Shown here: in pieces, positions 53,562 through 64,000 of the stretch
Layout: the number at the start of each line of letters is the position of its first letter
Position numbering within the stretch: position 1 is the first letter of the stretch
Assembly: GCA_037178855.1 (NCBI GenBank)
Contig: JASJZC010000005.1
Location: 8,618,001-8,682,000, forward strand
Direction of reading: 5' to 3'
DNA from: Oscheius sp. JU75
Lineage: Eukaryota > Nematoda > Chromadorea > Rhabditida > Rhabditidae
DNA: 64,000 bases
Translations under genes and position numbers: made by a program
The notes under the pieces: generated by a model
The model's input: only the letters and a program-made list of their open reading frames with translations
Databases searched by the model: none
Told to the model about the DNA's origin: nothing

Positions 53562-56500
53562 ATGGTGGCTAGGAGCCTGAAAAAGACGGGCGAAGCCATT
53601 TCGGACAGCATTAGGAAAAAGTTTTCGACGAAGAAATGGGAAAACAAGGAGCAGCTGCAGTCTATCACTGAGACGGTATGAGTGAAGCTCTTACGCCAAA
53701 CTTTACCATTTTCAGAACAAGTTCTTCTTGAAGAAGGTCCGATGGCAGATTGCTATCTTGGCACATGTAGGCTTCGCAATTTCTTTTGGGATCCGAGCCA
53801 ACTTCGGAGTCTCAAAGACAAGAATGATTAGCAACTTCACAGACGCGTTTGGAGCTGTTCACGTAGGTTTCAAAACTTCTTAAAGCATAATCTCGTACCT
53901 CAAATGCGCCCAACTTGCACCCATGTTATCCGATACCCACGGATCAGGCCACCTCGCATTCCTAACCAATCATCTTTGGTACGAGAGACATATGCGATGG
54001 GTGATCTCTGCATTATAGGATCTCACCAGCCATCTCCGACGGCTTCGTCGTTCTTTTGCATTGGCGGCTGCGCCGCTTAGTAGTAACAATAGGCTTCTAG
54101 TGGCTTCATTGGGACAAAAGCGAAGTTCTAAAGAGGATCCAAAGTTGGCATGCCACCCAATTAAGGCAAGAAGTGTTCCGGAACAAAAAGAGCTTGGACA
54201 GTATAATTTGCTCACTTCTGTTTTGTAGCCTCGGACAAATAAACAATCTAATAAACAGCGTCCGCCACAGAGACCACCGCGCTTTAGAGAGTAGAGGTTC
54301 GAGTTTCTTGCTACAAATGATCGCTAACGGTTCAGTTGTAGTATTACAACTGAACCGTTAGCGATCATTTGAAAATCATTGGAACCACCTTTAAAATAAG
54401 AGTCCACTTGATATGGGTCTTCTCGATTACAGAATAGGTAGAACTAAATAAGGGAAGCAGTCAAGGTGGGGATCGCCAATCTCACCGTTGTACGTGTGTC
54501 ATTTTTTTTCGTTCCGTGTGGCAATTACAGGTGTCAACTCTTTTGAAACACACGCTCCGGACCGCTTCCCGTTTTTGTACACACGGCCCGCCGCCTAAAT
54601 AATTCCCTGAGGCGCGCGTGACGAGATGGTACGGCGGCGAACTCACCGAAACTTTCTATAATGACTGACCACACTTATGTTGAAATGATTCTTTACAGGA
54701 ACAAAAGTTCTTTTGGACACCTACCGAACTCGGAATGATGGAGAGTTCTTTTTTTTATGGCTATGCTGCATCCCAGATACCTGCTGGTATTCTTGCAGCC
54801 AAATTTTCTCCTAATAAGTATGAACTAAACGGGCATTCAAGTAAAGTTGTTTCCAGGTTATTTTGTCTCGGAGTCTTTCTTGCCAGTATCCTCAATATTA
54901 TTATTGGCTACGGGTTCTACTACCATCCTCTTTCCGACTATGCTGTGATGATTCTTCAGGTTTTTCAAGGAATTGCATTGGTAGTTTTGCTTCAAGAAAG
55001 GTCTTGACGAAATTATAGGGTGTCATCTACCCAGCCATGCACGGAGTTTGGAGGCTATGGGCACCTCCAATGGAAAGATCAAAACTGGCAACAACGACCT
55101 TCACCGGAGGATATGTCGGTGTCATGCTAGGATTATCAATTTCTGCCTCCCTTGTCAGTTATCTCCACTGGTCCGCTCCATTCTTTGCATTTGGTATGCT
55201 ATTTTCAAATTTGATTAACCAAGAAAATTACAGGAGTTGCCGGGATCCTGTGGTCAGCCATTTGGTTTATTCTAACGTCGAAGAGTCCAGCCGATCATCC
55301 TTATATCTCCCAGGAAGAGAAGACGTACATTTTGGAGAAAGTTGGCACCGTCGTTCAGCAAAACATGACGGTAGGGTTTCGATCTTTTCGCGGTCTGAAG
55401 AAGGCTGCCACTTTGATCTTGATGAACCAGGTATTATCAGCATGCTGGAAATGTTTGTCCGCGTGAGTATCTTCAAGGTCCTGTCATAAATCGTAAATCA
55501 CTAGAAGTTCCTGCCAAATATCGGCGATTTTTGAAGTTGGGTGACAAAAAGTTTGTTTTGTTGGAGAACACTGTAGCTGTAGACCAGCCGGCTCTGTCGA
55601 CAGACGAAGCCGGTAATAACAAAACTCATCGTCCCTTTTCTGAGTTCCTGTCAAACCCAATTAGTTGGCAACAATTTACAAGAAAAACAATGTATTTTTG
55701 CGTTGTTTCGTGACCACGGACAAACAAACAAACAGACAAACAAAGAGTCCGCCACAAAAACCATTGCGCTTTAGATAGTAGATGTGAGCCTTTGGGAACC
55801 CAAACCATGAAGACTGTAGTTTGTATTGGCCACATAGGATAGACAGTACTACCCCGAAAACTTTCACCGACGATGTCGTATAGTTAAGCGCGCAAATTTG
55901 CATAAGATGAACCTTGAGACCCACATAAGCCGAATGCTCAGTCTATCTACTATTCCTCTTTTCAGTTAACTACAGTCCCATGGAAAGCAATCCTTCTCTC
56001 CTTGCCTATGTGGGCCATATCTATCGCCAACTTCTGTCGCTCGTGGACCTTCTTCCTCCTATTAAACAACCAGCTCAGCTATATGAAAGACGTCCTCCAC
56101 ATGGACATTCGCAACTCTGGCCTTGCCTCCATGCTCCCTCACTTTGTCATGGCTTCCTGTGTCTTGATCTCTGGACAACTTGCTGATTATTTGAGGAGCA
56201 GTGGAAAAATGGATACCCAAAATGTCAGAAAACTGTTCAACACTCTTGGCTTCGGATTCGAAGCCTTCTTCCTCTGTCTGCTGGCGTTTATTACCGACCC
56301 TACTTTGGCCATCTTCTGCCTGGTGATTGCTGCTGGAGGATCGGGTACTAGTTTGGCTGGTAAGAAACCGACCTTTTTGTAAAATAAAAGATTTTAGGGT
56401 TCAATGTGAACCACTTTGACATTGCTCCCCGGTATGCACCAATTTTGATGGGACTCAGCAACGGATTCGGAGCCTTGGCTGGTCTGGCAGGTTATCTAAC

Positions 56501-57043
56501 ACAAAACTTGACTGTTGATGTGAGTTTGTTTTGAAACTGAGAATCTGTACTTTCGTTATTAGTTATAAAGTGATGATAACAACATGAATGGTAACTGTAA
56601 TCTAACTCTTATTTTCCCAGAACCCCGCCGGCTGGAAATGGTGTTTCCTCATCGCGGTCGGTGTTGACATCTTCGGAATTGCCTTCTACCTAATTTTTGG
56701 AAAGGGTGTGATTCAAGATTGGGCACGAGAACCTGAGCCAGAAGCAACCTTGGGAGAATTCGTTAGGAAAATTTCGACTATGGTTAGGAAGATGAGCTCA
56801 AGGAAGGGATCACTGGCAGCTCGGAAAACACTGGCAACAGATGATGGACCAGATTATGCTAGGTATCAATATGGTTTTGAACTTAGAAAATAAGCAATTT
56901 TCAGAATGGAAGGCGACAAAGTGCCCCAGCCACCATCTGTAGCTCCAATTCCTACAATCTCTCAAGTAGCAGAAACATCGTTTTCGTCGTCCGAAGAGGA
57001 TCTTAGGACCAATTCTTCTACTTGCAGCGGACCAGATGTTTAA
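53562..57043 (+). CDS. SLC17 transporter, vesicular glutamate transporter-like
   Basis: About ten exons join in frame to roughly 560-580 residues with twelve TM segments. It starts [17 protein letters not shown] (exon 1, 53562-53675). Exon 2 (53716-53862) has [14 protein letters not shown], matching TM1 of VGLUTs. Then come [102 protein letters not shown] and a hydrophilic C-terminal tail ending SSTCSGPDV. The GFNVNH.DIAPRYA signature and [11 protein letters not shown] place it with VGLUTs among SLC17 members (C. elegans eat-4/vglu-2/vglu-3). The His, Arg and Glu that VGLUTs carry in TM2 and TM4 are replaced, so the substrate is open. The intron between exons 2 and 3 and the intron near 55437-55970 hold repeats and a perfect hairpin. 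Confidence 0.88.
54231..54302 (+). repeat. Repeat family F, copy 1 (in intron)
   Basis: It contains CGGACAAATAAACAATC, AGCGTCCGCCACAGAGACCA and CGCGCTTTAGAGAGTAGAGG. It matches 55715-55790 in another intron of the same gene. Confidence 0.75.
54314..54371. repeat. Perfect 58-bp hairpin (27-bp arms, 4-nt loop)
   Basis: The left arm 54314-54340 (CAAATGATCGCTAACGGTTC then AGTTGTA) is exactly complementary to the right arm 54345-54371, with the loop GTAT. It lies in an intron of the SLC17 gene, directly after repeat family F copy 1. In the pre-mRNA it would form a 27-bp perfect stem. It could be a foldback transposon remnant, a palindromic assembly artefact or a structured RNA. Confidence 0.9.
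54538..54655 (+). repeat. Repeat family A, copy 4 (in intron)
   Basis: It contains CTCTTTTGAAACACACG, CTCCGGACCGCTTCC and GTGACGAGATGGTACGGCGG followed by CGAACTCACCG, in the family order. Confidence 0.8.
55715..55790 (+). repeat. Repeat family F, copy 2 (in intron)
   Basis: It contains CACGGACAAACAAACAAACA, AGAGTCCGCCACAAAAACCA and TTGCGCTTTAGATAGTAGATG, matching 54231-54302. Confidence 0.75.
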
Positions 57044-59658
57044 CTGTAGCCTTATTGTACATTCTGTGCTGTAGCCACCTCATTCGCCCAACTATGATCT
57101 GTTGTTGACCTACCCTACTTTGGGTGTACTTGTACCCTTTTCAACACTTAGTTTTTATCAAATACAATACGAGGTATTCTTGTAGGAATCTAATGAATAG
57201 ACGTTGCAAAGTTTTGAGCGGTATCACAAGATGACAACCCATAATTCAGTTTTGAACTTGGAATGGGTCGTTGCGGTCGCACCCATATTATCACACCCCA
57301 GCATTTCTGTGCGAATGGGCAGTCCCCAGAAACACTGATGAACCCACGAAGATTGTTGAAAGAACAAAGCAAGGGAGGTTACGAGTGGTCTTGGCTGGAA
57401 AAGTAGAGAGCGATGCTGAAATACAGGTTCTGGACAGTATTGCTGGGGATACAATTTCTAGGTGTTTCTAATACAGATTTGTTTCTAATGTTTTGCTTTA
57501 AAACTGTTAGACCTATTAAGTAGAGACAGTTAAAAATGTAGGGACCGGCAACTTCTAATCAGGCTTCACCACCATTAAAATAGATTGGTAAAAAATTGAA
57601 TTTACACCTGCTCTCTGGCCACACCGTAGCGGAAGTGCAGTTGGAGGTCGCGTCAGAGTCTCTCACTCGCACACACCCAACTGGCGCCATGTGTGGGTTC
57701 AGCCTAACAGCTGTTCAACGGCAACTTCCACACTCCGAATGTGTTGTGACCTCTGCGTGTGGCTATGAGGCGCGTCCCTCCCGTTTATGCCCAGCTATCG
57801 ATTCCCGCGTCCCTCCTAGGTTGTTGTATGTATGCTCAGTCCGGCAATTATGTACTGCACCCAAAGGCTTCCCGCATTTTCTGCCACGAAGAACAGATGT
57901 TTCTTGTTTAGGAAAATAACTTCTTTTTAGCTGTTCCATGTTCTGTTTTTGCCGCGAATAACTAGTTTCTTATATTGGAGTTCCGATAATTGCCCCCCCC
58001 AAGTAGCAGGGTTTTGCAATTGGCATAATCTCAATTGGGCGAGCATATTGATTCCGAGTCTTATCTATAGTTCGGGGATACAAAGTTTTAAGTTAGTCTT
58101 TTCAAGACCTCTGGGCATCTTTTTAAACTTCGGTATTCCAAGATTCGAAAGTAGCGAAGCAATTTCTGGACACAAATGTTCCCTGGCAAATCTAACAGCT
58201 TTTTAGGTCTCTGGAAGCTTTGTTTGAGGTTGTCTAGGGCTTATCGGGTAATTTCCGCCCACCTTTTTCACATTGTCAACAGCCTTTACCATGTCCACGA
58301 GAGAATTTCATTTACGGTCATGTGTTTGTTTCAGCTTTACCTATTTTTTCTTGTAACCGCAAGTTTCTTCTCTTCTGAGTCACCTCCTCTTTCCGAGGCC
58401 TTCCAACGTATGAGATCAGCGTGTAATTGGTTTTAACAGCCTCTGTAGATTTCATCGATAAGCCATTCTACCCAGTTCCCCCAGAAGTAAACAGTGAAAG
58501 GTGCAAGATACAACTTGCAGGTATTTGTAGCTGTAGCTAGTTCTAGTTTGTTCTTTCGACTTCGTTCCCTCTCATGGATTTGTGTGATTCGTGAGAAGAG
58601 TCTAGTCAGCCGCTTCTAATAAAAGCTAGTACTCTCGAGAGTAAGAGTAGTAGGCGGTAGCTGTGAGTCAGCTTGGGGGCAGCCGTTGTTATGGGATGAG
58701 TCACAAGGCCTGGGTCTTCCAAAAAGGCGTTGGCATTCCTCCAGGTTTTTCTTGTCTCTCACTTTCTCATTAACTTGTAAACTTTTGAATTAAATTCAGC
58801 CCACAGTTCATGGTTTGTATAGTTACAACATGATTCTTGCCTTGCTTGGGATGTCAAACTGATTTCTGGCCCTAAGTAAGGTTTAGAAAAGGGTTCGGCT
58901 ATTAAACAGCTTTCTGTCTACTCTTATACTAAGAACTGAATCCTTTAATACTTTTTTTTTTCATTTCACATGCTTTTTTACATGCTTATCGCGCAGCCTG
59001 TTTTAAAGAACTAGCTGTCTTTTCTTGTCAAGCATATTTGGTAATCTGAATCTTTTACCAGTGAGAAACCAAAACTGACAAGATACTCTCTTTTTTGGTG
59101 TCTGACAAAGTACGATTTCTTCGTACGTAGAGTTATAATTGTCTCTCACCAAAAAAGTTGAACAACATCAGACTTGCCTGAATAACACGTCTCTCTCGAA
59201 CCACATTAGTACTTTCCAGCCTATTAACTCGAAGATCTCCCTATGTTGACCCTAATTTTGCAGCCTCGGAAAAACTACTTGAGCAAACTGTCATCCTATA
59301 TTTGCTTGGCAAACTGCTGTTGAAATGTGGAGCGAAATTTCTTTATTTAGATCGAGAGCTTTGAGTTTACCCCGGTTCCTTGGAGATCTTCTCAAAACTC
59401 CTAGCCGAAGTTATTTTTGATAATACATTTTTCAGGCCCTTCTTCATCCAGTTGCTATAGTTCATCTGCCCCCGCCTGTAGCCCTCCCCATAATTCATCA
59501 GAGACACGAACATGTGTATTAGTGGCTTCGCTCCAAGCCGACTTTAATAGGTGAGTTCCACCTGGCATTCAGCTTCTTCGAGCACTGACGCACTCTGTGA
59601 TAATTGCTTCGAAGAATAGGACATGCGCTCTCGATTAACTCTTTTACCTTTCCAGATC
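57044..59658. other. 2.6-kb intergenic region
   Basis: No gene was recognised between the SLC17 transporter and the kinesin gene. ORFs at 57596-57919, 57949-58206 and 58176-58436 lack motifs and splice partners. AATAC/AATAAA-like 3' signals for the transporter lie near 57160-57175. The right part should include the kinesin promoter and perhaps a 5' UTR exon, since the kinesin start follows a TTTCCAG acceptor. Confidence 0.5.
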
Positions 59659-62600
59659 ATGGTGACGACGGAAGCGCGCCCAAGGACGACAGGCGCTGGC
59701 AGATCGGAGGCTGTAAGGGTCATAGTTCGATGTAGACCGCTGAGCAGTACGGAGATCTCTCAGGGACATCAGAGGTTCGTATTTTTACATCACTTTTGGA
59801 AGGGAAACCTGTTCAGTATTACGTCTTGCTATCCTGAGCGAGGAGTCATCGAGCTGAAGAATCCTTCACAGCCCAATGAGCTCTCAAAGGATTTCACATT
59901 CGATGCTGTATATAATGAAAGGTGGGTGACTCTTATGCATAACAGCTTTGTTGAAAAACATTTTATAGTTAGAAAAGAAAGGCTAGAGCACAACAAAATG
60001 GTAGGAGCTACAGCTACAGAATCGTCAGTTAGACAGCGCCGTTGTGGCCTAGCACTAGGTTATAGTACGATTTGTAAAAGTAAACACGAAAAATTGACAC
60101 TGTCTGACGTTATGGTATTTTTAAAGATAAGATCTCAAAACAAGCTTGCAAAACAAGAAGGGTGACACTAACCTCCGACTTTCAGCTCCAAACAAACGGA
60201 TCTCTACGACGAAACATTTCGTGACTTGGTCGATTCCGTACTCAACGGGTTCAATGGTACAATTTTTGCATACGGGCAAACCGGAACGGGTAAAACCTAC
60301 ACGATGGAAGGTAGTATTCTGTACTTTGATGTTTTTCAACTGCACATCCAGGAATTCCATCGGATAGAGGTGTCATCTTCAACTGTTTTCAACACATTTT
60401 CGACCACATCGCGAAATCTAAGAACCAACAATATCTCGTTCGAGCCAGTTACATGGAGATCTACAAGGAAGAAATAAGGGACCTGCTGAGCAAGGATCCG
60501 AACTTTCGACTGGATTTGAAAGAAAGACCGGACGTATGTTTTTTGAGTTACTTTTTCTGTTATTTCCATCTGTACCGTCTCTGTATCACAGATAGCTGAA
60601 TTAGTGGAACTTTTAGAGGCTCACAGTCCCTTTTTATAAGCCGTCATCTCGTACCGTAAATGCTTGTGCAATTGTGTTTTTCAGGCCGGAGTCTATGTCA
60701 AAGATCTCTCCTCCTTCTTGACTAAATCCGTAGAAGAAATCCATGGCGTCATGGCTGTAGGAAATGCCAATCGTTCAGTCGGGTGAGTCGAGACTTATTT
60801 TCTTTTTTAACAAACTCGTAATCTCAGGAGGACGAACATGAACGAGCATTCGAGTCGATCCCATGCCATTTTCACGATTACTGTCGAGTGCAGTGATCTA
60901 GATACAGAGGGAGAATGTCATATTCGAGTGGGAAAGCTTAACCTGGTCGATTTGGCTGGCTCTGAAAGACAAGCCAAGACGGGAGCGACCGGAGAACGAT
61001 TCAAGGAAGCCACAAAGATCAATCTGTCTCTCTCGGCACTGGGAAATGTGATCTCTGCTCTTGTGGACGGAAAAAGCACACATGTTCCATACAGGGACAG
61101 CAAGTTGACAAGGCTTTTACAAGGTAAAACACCATACTTTGTTCCATCCCATTCCTACAGACTCTCTCGGTGGAAACTCCAAAACGGTCATGGTTGCGTG
61201 TGTCGGTCCGGCTAGCTACAATTATGAGGAGACTTTGGGCACGTTGAGATACGCCAACAGGGCGAAGAACATCAAGAACAAGCCAAGAATCAATGAGGAT
61301 CCTAAGGATGCTCTTCTACGAGAGTTCCAGGAGGAAATTGTCCGTCTTCGAACCATGTTGCAGCAGAGAAAGGGGAAGAAGGAGGGTGAGTCAAACAGAA
61401 AATTTTCTGATTGAGAAAGATAGCAACAAAGGAACAGAGAGAGTTCAATAAATTCTTCCAGATCGACCCGAAGACTACTTCCGTCAGCAACGTCGATCTA
61501 TCGATGCCGACAGACAGAAGATTATGAGAGACGAATCACTTGTAACCGAGGAAAGAACCCGTCTGATGGGAACTATTGAAGAACGACAACGTCAACTCGA
61601 CGGAGAACGAAAGAATCAGGCCCGAGTTCTCAAGAAGATCCAGGACATGGAGAGCAAGCTGTTAGGAGGAGTGGATCTGGTTGATCAGACGAGACAGCAG
61701 CAGATGGAACTGGAGAGACGGAGGATAGAACTGGCTGAGCAGAAGAAACGAGAACGGGAGGTTCAACAGCAGTTAGAGAAGCAGGAGGACGATGCTGCTG
61801 AAATTCATCAGACGTTTACGAATATGCAGCAAGAAGTGGAAGCAAAGTCGAAAAAGCTGGCAAAATTGAAGCTAAAGCTCAGAAAAGTTAGTCGTTTTGT
61901 AGGTCATAAACTCGACATTTAAACAGCACAGTCGTTGTGACCTCTATTTTCAGACAAAAGTTACAAATGTACACACTTCCAGACTCTGATCGAGCTCAAC
62001 GACACGACCATGATGCATTCGCAAGAACGACGAGAGCTGGAAAGAGATGTCTCCGAGATCAACAAGGAGCTGAAATTAAAGTGAGGGCCTTCCTGAATTT
62101 ATGGCTCCCTCCAGTGAAATCCTATACTTTCCACGTGTCCTCTCTCTGCCAGTCATTTCGTAGCTTAAGACCAGTGCTCAATCTAGTTCCACCCTTGTAC
62201 TCGAACGTATTGTGTGTGCGACCTCTCTAATGCAATATGTGAGGTCGTCAAGTATCATTATGTCCCGCGCACACTTGTGCATGGTTAGCACGAGGCGAAA
62301 CAGTGCTTTATTGATCCTAGGGTGACCATATTCACAACTGCTAATCCCATTCTTGGAATCCAACTTACCGAGGTCTATTTATTCAGCCCGTCCATGAGGC
62401 GAGCACGTGTTTGTTTCCATTCTCTCTCTCTCTCTCTCTCTTCAATGGGCAACCGGCTCTACCAGCAGTTTAGAGAAGGCACAGCATGTATAGGGCCGTT
62501 CCTTTTCATGTCAAACACAATTTGAACACATTTCGCTTCCTGTTAGTAGTCATCCCGCAGTTTTCCGCATTGCGGATGTCCTTGTCGTGTGTCACCTCGT

Positions 62601-64000
62601 ATCAAGATGGATGCCCAGTCAGGGAGAAAAAAGGCCAACGAAAATATAGTAGTGCCGACTGACCTTTTCGCTATTTCTCATATTTGAGTCTCCCTGTTTC
62701 TCTGTTTATTTCACTTACAGACCCTCAGCAAACTACTAGTATTTCAGTCGCACTGCTCCCTTGCTTATCTCTTGCTTCATTTGTGTGTGTCTTTCTCTGA
62801 ATCGATCAAGGTTTCACTTGGCAGGCTGCCATTTCCCACCCAGTTGTTTGCCGCTCCTCTTTTTGTCGTCTCTTGCCGCCCGGGTCATTATTCTTTGTTG
62901 CAAGCTCTTCGCCCAGTGTAAAAACCCGCAAACTGCTCTTTTTCTCCTGTTGTCACTCATCAAAATCGTTTGTAGACTTCTTATCGTCGACAACTTTGTT
63001 CCTCCGGCTCTTCGGGAGAAGATCAAGGAGAGGGCGAGTTGGTCCGAGGACGACTCCAATTGGTCCCTTCCCGGAGCGCGTCCCCTCTCGGCTGAGAAAC
63101 CTCAGACGACGGAAAACGTCCTTATTGGTGAGGAAGCATCGAAAACAAGATCACACATTATTTATTCAGGTGGCGACGATCAAGCTGTATTGACACGGTC
63201 GATTGGTGCCGATTCCGGTGTCAGTTTCTCAGAGCCGGGCACGTCAAAATCCGAGATTTTTGAGAAACGACCGGTAGGTTTCCAATTTTTCAGCCCGCAT
63301 TGGATATGTATAGATGAATGTTGAATTTTGAAGCATTCTTACGCTCTAGCTTTGGCAATTGTGAATGGATATAAATAATAAAGATTAGGAGTGCGCCCAT
63401 GTGCTTCTCTTTCACTTTTCGAACCCGCATCACATTGGCATATTCCAGATTTCAAATCCGGGCTTACGTCGACCAGTTTCGGTCTATGAAAGAGATCTAG
63501 TCGCTCGGGCGAAAAGAGGACTCAGCAGGATGGCCAAGCCGTCTTTGAATGGTTTGTTCTTACACATACAGTTGTCTAAATCGTACACCTTAGGGTACCA
63601 TCCAGTTCAGCCGATTCTGAATGAGGATATTCTTCGCTTCTGCGGAGAAAATGTGCTCATTTTTTCGGGCCTGGAAAGGTTACAGAGCAATGTGAAGGAC
63701 TATGACTCTGCTAATGTAAGAATTTCATTGATTCTCTCGAAGTTTCGAGTTTTTTAGGTTTCCATATCATCCATAACCAAGGAGAAAGATATCACAATTG
63801 ATGCTAGACAGACTCCGTCAATGCAGTCGCGGCTTCGATCACCGTCAGCTGGGTCAACTAGGTATTTTCCCTACTTTCTCATTTGTAAGCAAAAACTTTC
63901 AGATCTCGATCAAAAAACGAGCTCGCCCGCAACGCGCTTGGCTCCCTGAGCGGCCAATCCTCGGCCAATATCTATCCAAAAGCGCGTGGTCTCGTCGGAA
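59659..64000 (+). CDS. klp-20: Kinesin-II motor subunit, KIF3A type (3' end cut by window)
   Basis: About fifteen exons join in frame. The start is [19 protein letters not shown] at 59659, then VRCRPLSS. The motor domain has the P-loop [15 protein letters not shown] (near residue 110), switch [12 protein letters not shown], switch [10 protein letters not shown], and the end of the motor [20 protein letters not shown]. The coiled-coil stalk has [11 protein letters not shown] and [20 protein letters not shown]. The C-terminal part has [30 protein letters not shown] and [10 protein letters not shown] at the last base. [24 protein letters not shown] and Y...RGLV are KIF3A hallmarks and separate it from KIF3B/KLP-11 and KIF17/OSM-3. 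By family it is part of heterotrimeric kinesin-II, which drives anterograde transport in sensory cilia. Only a codon or two seem to be missing. Introns hold repeat B copies and a (CT)n run. Confidence 0.93.
60006..60055 (+). repeat. Interspersed repeat family B, copy (kinesin intron)
   Basis: It contains CTACAGAATCGTCAGTTAGA, CAGCGCCGTTGTGGCCTA, inside the second kinesin intron. Confidence 0.7.
61908..61952 (+). repeat. Interspersed repeat family B, copy (kinesin intron)
   Basis: It contains AACTCGACATTTAAACAGCA, CAGTCGTTGTGACCTCT, in the kinesin intron after the exon ending KLKLKLRK. It ends at the TTTTCAG near 61953. Confidence 0.65.
62421..62442 (+). repeat. (CT)n microsatellite in kinesin intron
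   Basis: About eleven CT units lie in the large kinesin intron (about 62083-62971). Confidence 0.9.

Noticed and set aside
55037..55489. 150-codon ORF in the SLC17 region read as a single exon
   Set aside because: Only its first part is in the true frame. After about 55195 the coding frame is reached through an intron, and the later residues come from a wrong frame.
62761..63324. 187-codon ORF starting before the kinesin C-terminal exons
   Set aside because: Its first 70 codons are intron sequence. The real coding part begins at the TTTGTAG acceptor near 62975 and is spliced to upstream kinesin exons.
59659..64000. Assignment of the kinesin to OSM-3/KIF17 or KLP-11/KIF3B
   Set aside because: The stalk motif MESKLLGG, the VDNFVPP segment, [12 protein letters not shown] and the RGLV end fit KIF3A/KLP-20 better.

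Overview
The window is nuclear DNA of a nematode, most likely a rhabditid (clade V) species. The evidence is many compact genes cut by introns of about 37-60 nt with GTAAG-type donors and TTTTCAG-type acceptors, a cluster of SRA-superfamily chemoreceptors, a DUF229 protein, Cys-rich secreted DUF19-like proteins and a class 3 lipase with nematode-style structure. All gene models were spliced by eye from the sequence. The species cannot be named from the window.

Layout. 1-3592: no gene seen, only repeats. 3593-5722 (-): two tandem paralogous Cys-rich secreted proteins. 6196-8223 (-): a Cys-loop anion channel subunit of the glutamate-gated chloride channel type. 8224-10624: no gene seen. 10625-26004: six related seven-TM chemoreceptor genes in orientation - - + + + -, the first with a frame break, plus a doubtful plus-strand gene between the first two. 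26611 (+): tRNA-Ala(AGC). 28484-33929: four copies of a 40-41 residue, Arg/Lys-rich peptide gene that share promoter architecture. This is the most novel item, and I recognise no family for it. The same stretch holds a 415-bp inverted-repeat (MITE-like) element. 33930-43126: about 9 kb with no gene seen. 43127-44867 (+): class 3 lipase with an antisense secreted-type ORF in one intron. 44984 (-): tRNA-Ile(AAT). 45297-45719 (+): small mitochondrial-type membrane protein. 45844 (-): second tRNA-Ala(AGC). 46351-49376 (-): DUF229 protein. 53562-57043 (+): VGLUT-like SLC17 transporter that has lost three charged positions. 59659-64000 (+): KIF3A-type kinesin-II subunit (klp-20 orthologue), running off the window a few codons before its stop.

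Several gene classes point to neurons and sensory cilia (chemoreceptors, chloride channel, SLC17 transporter, kinesin-II), but nothing shows that they are co-regulated. At least six short interspersed repeat families lie in introns and intergenic DNA. One of them abuts a coding exon of the DUF229 gene. Two introns are of the GC-AG type.
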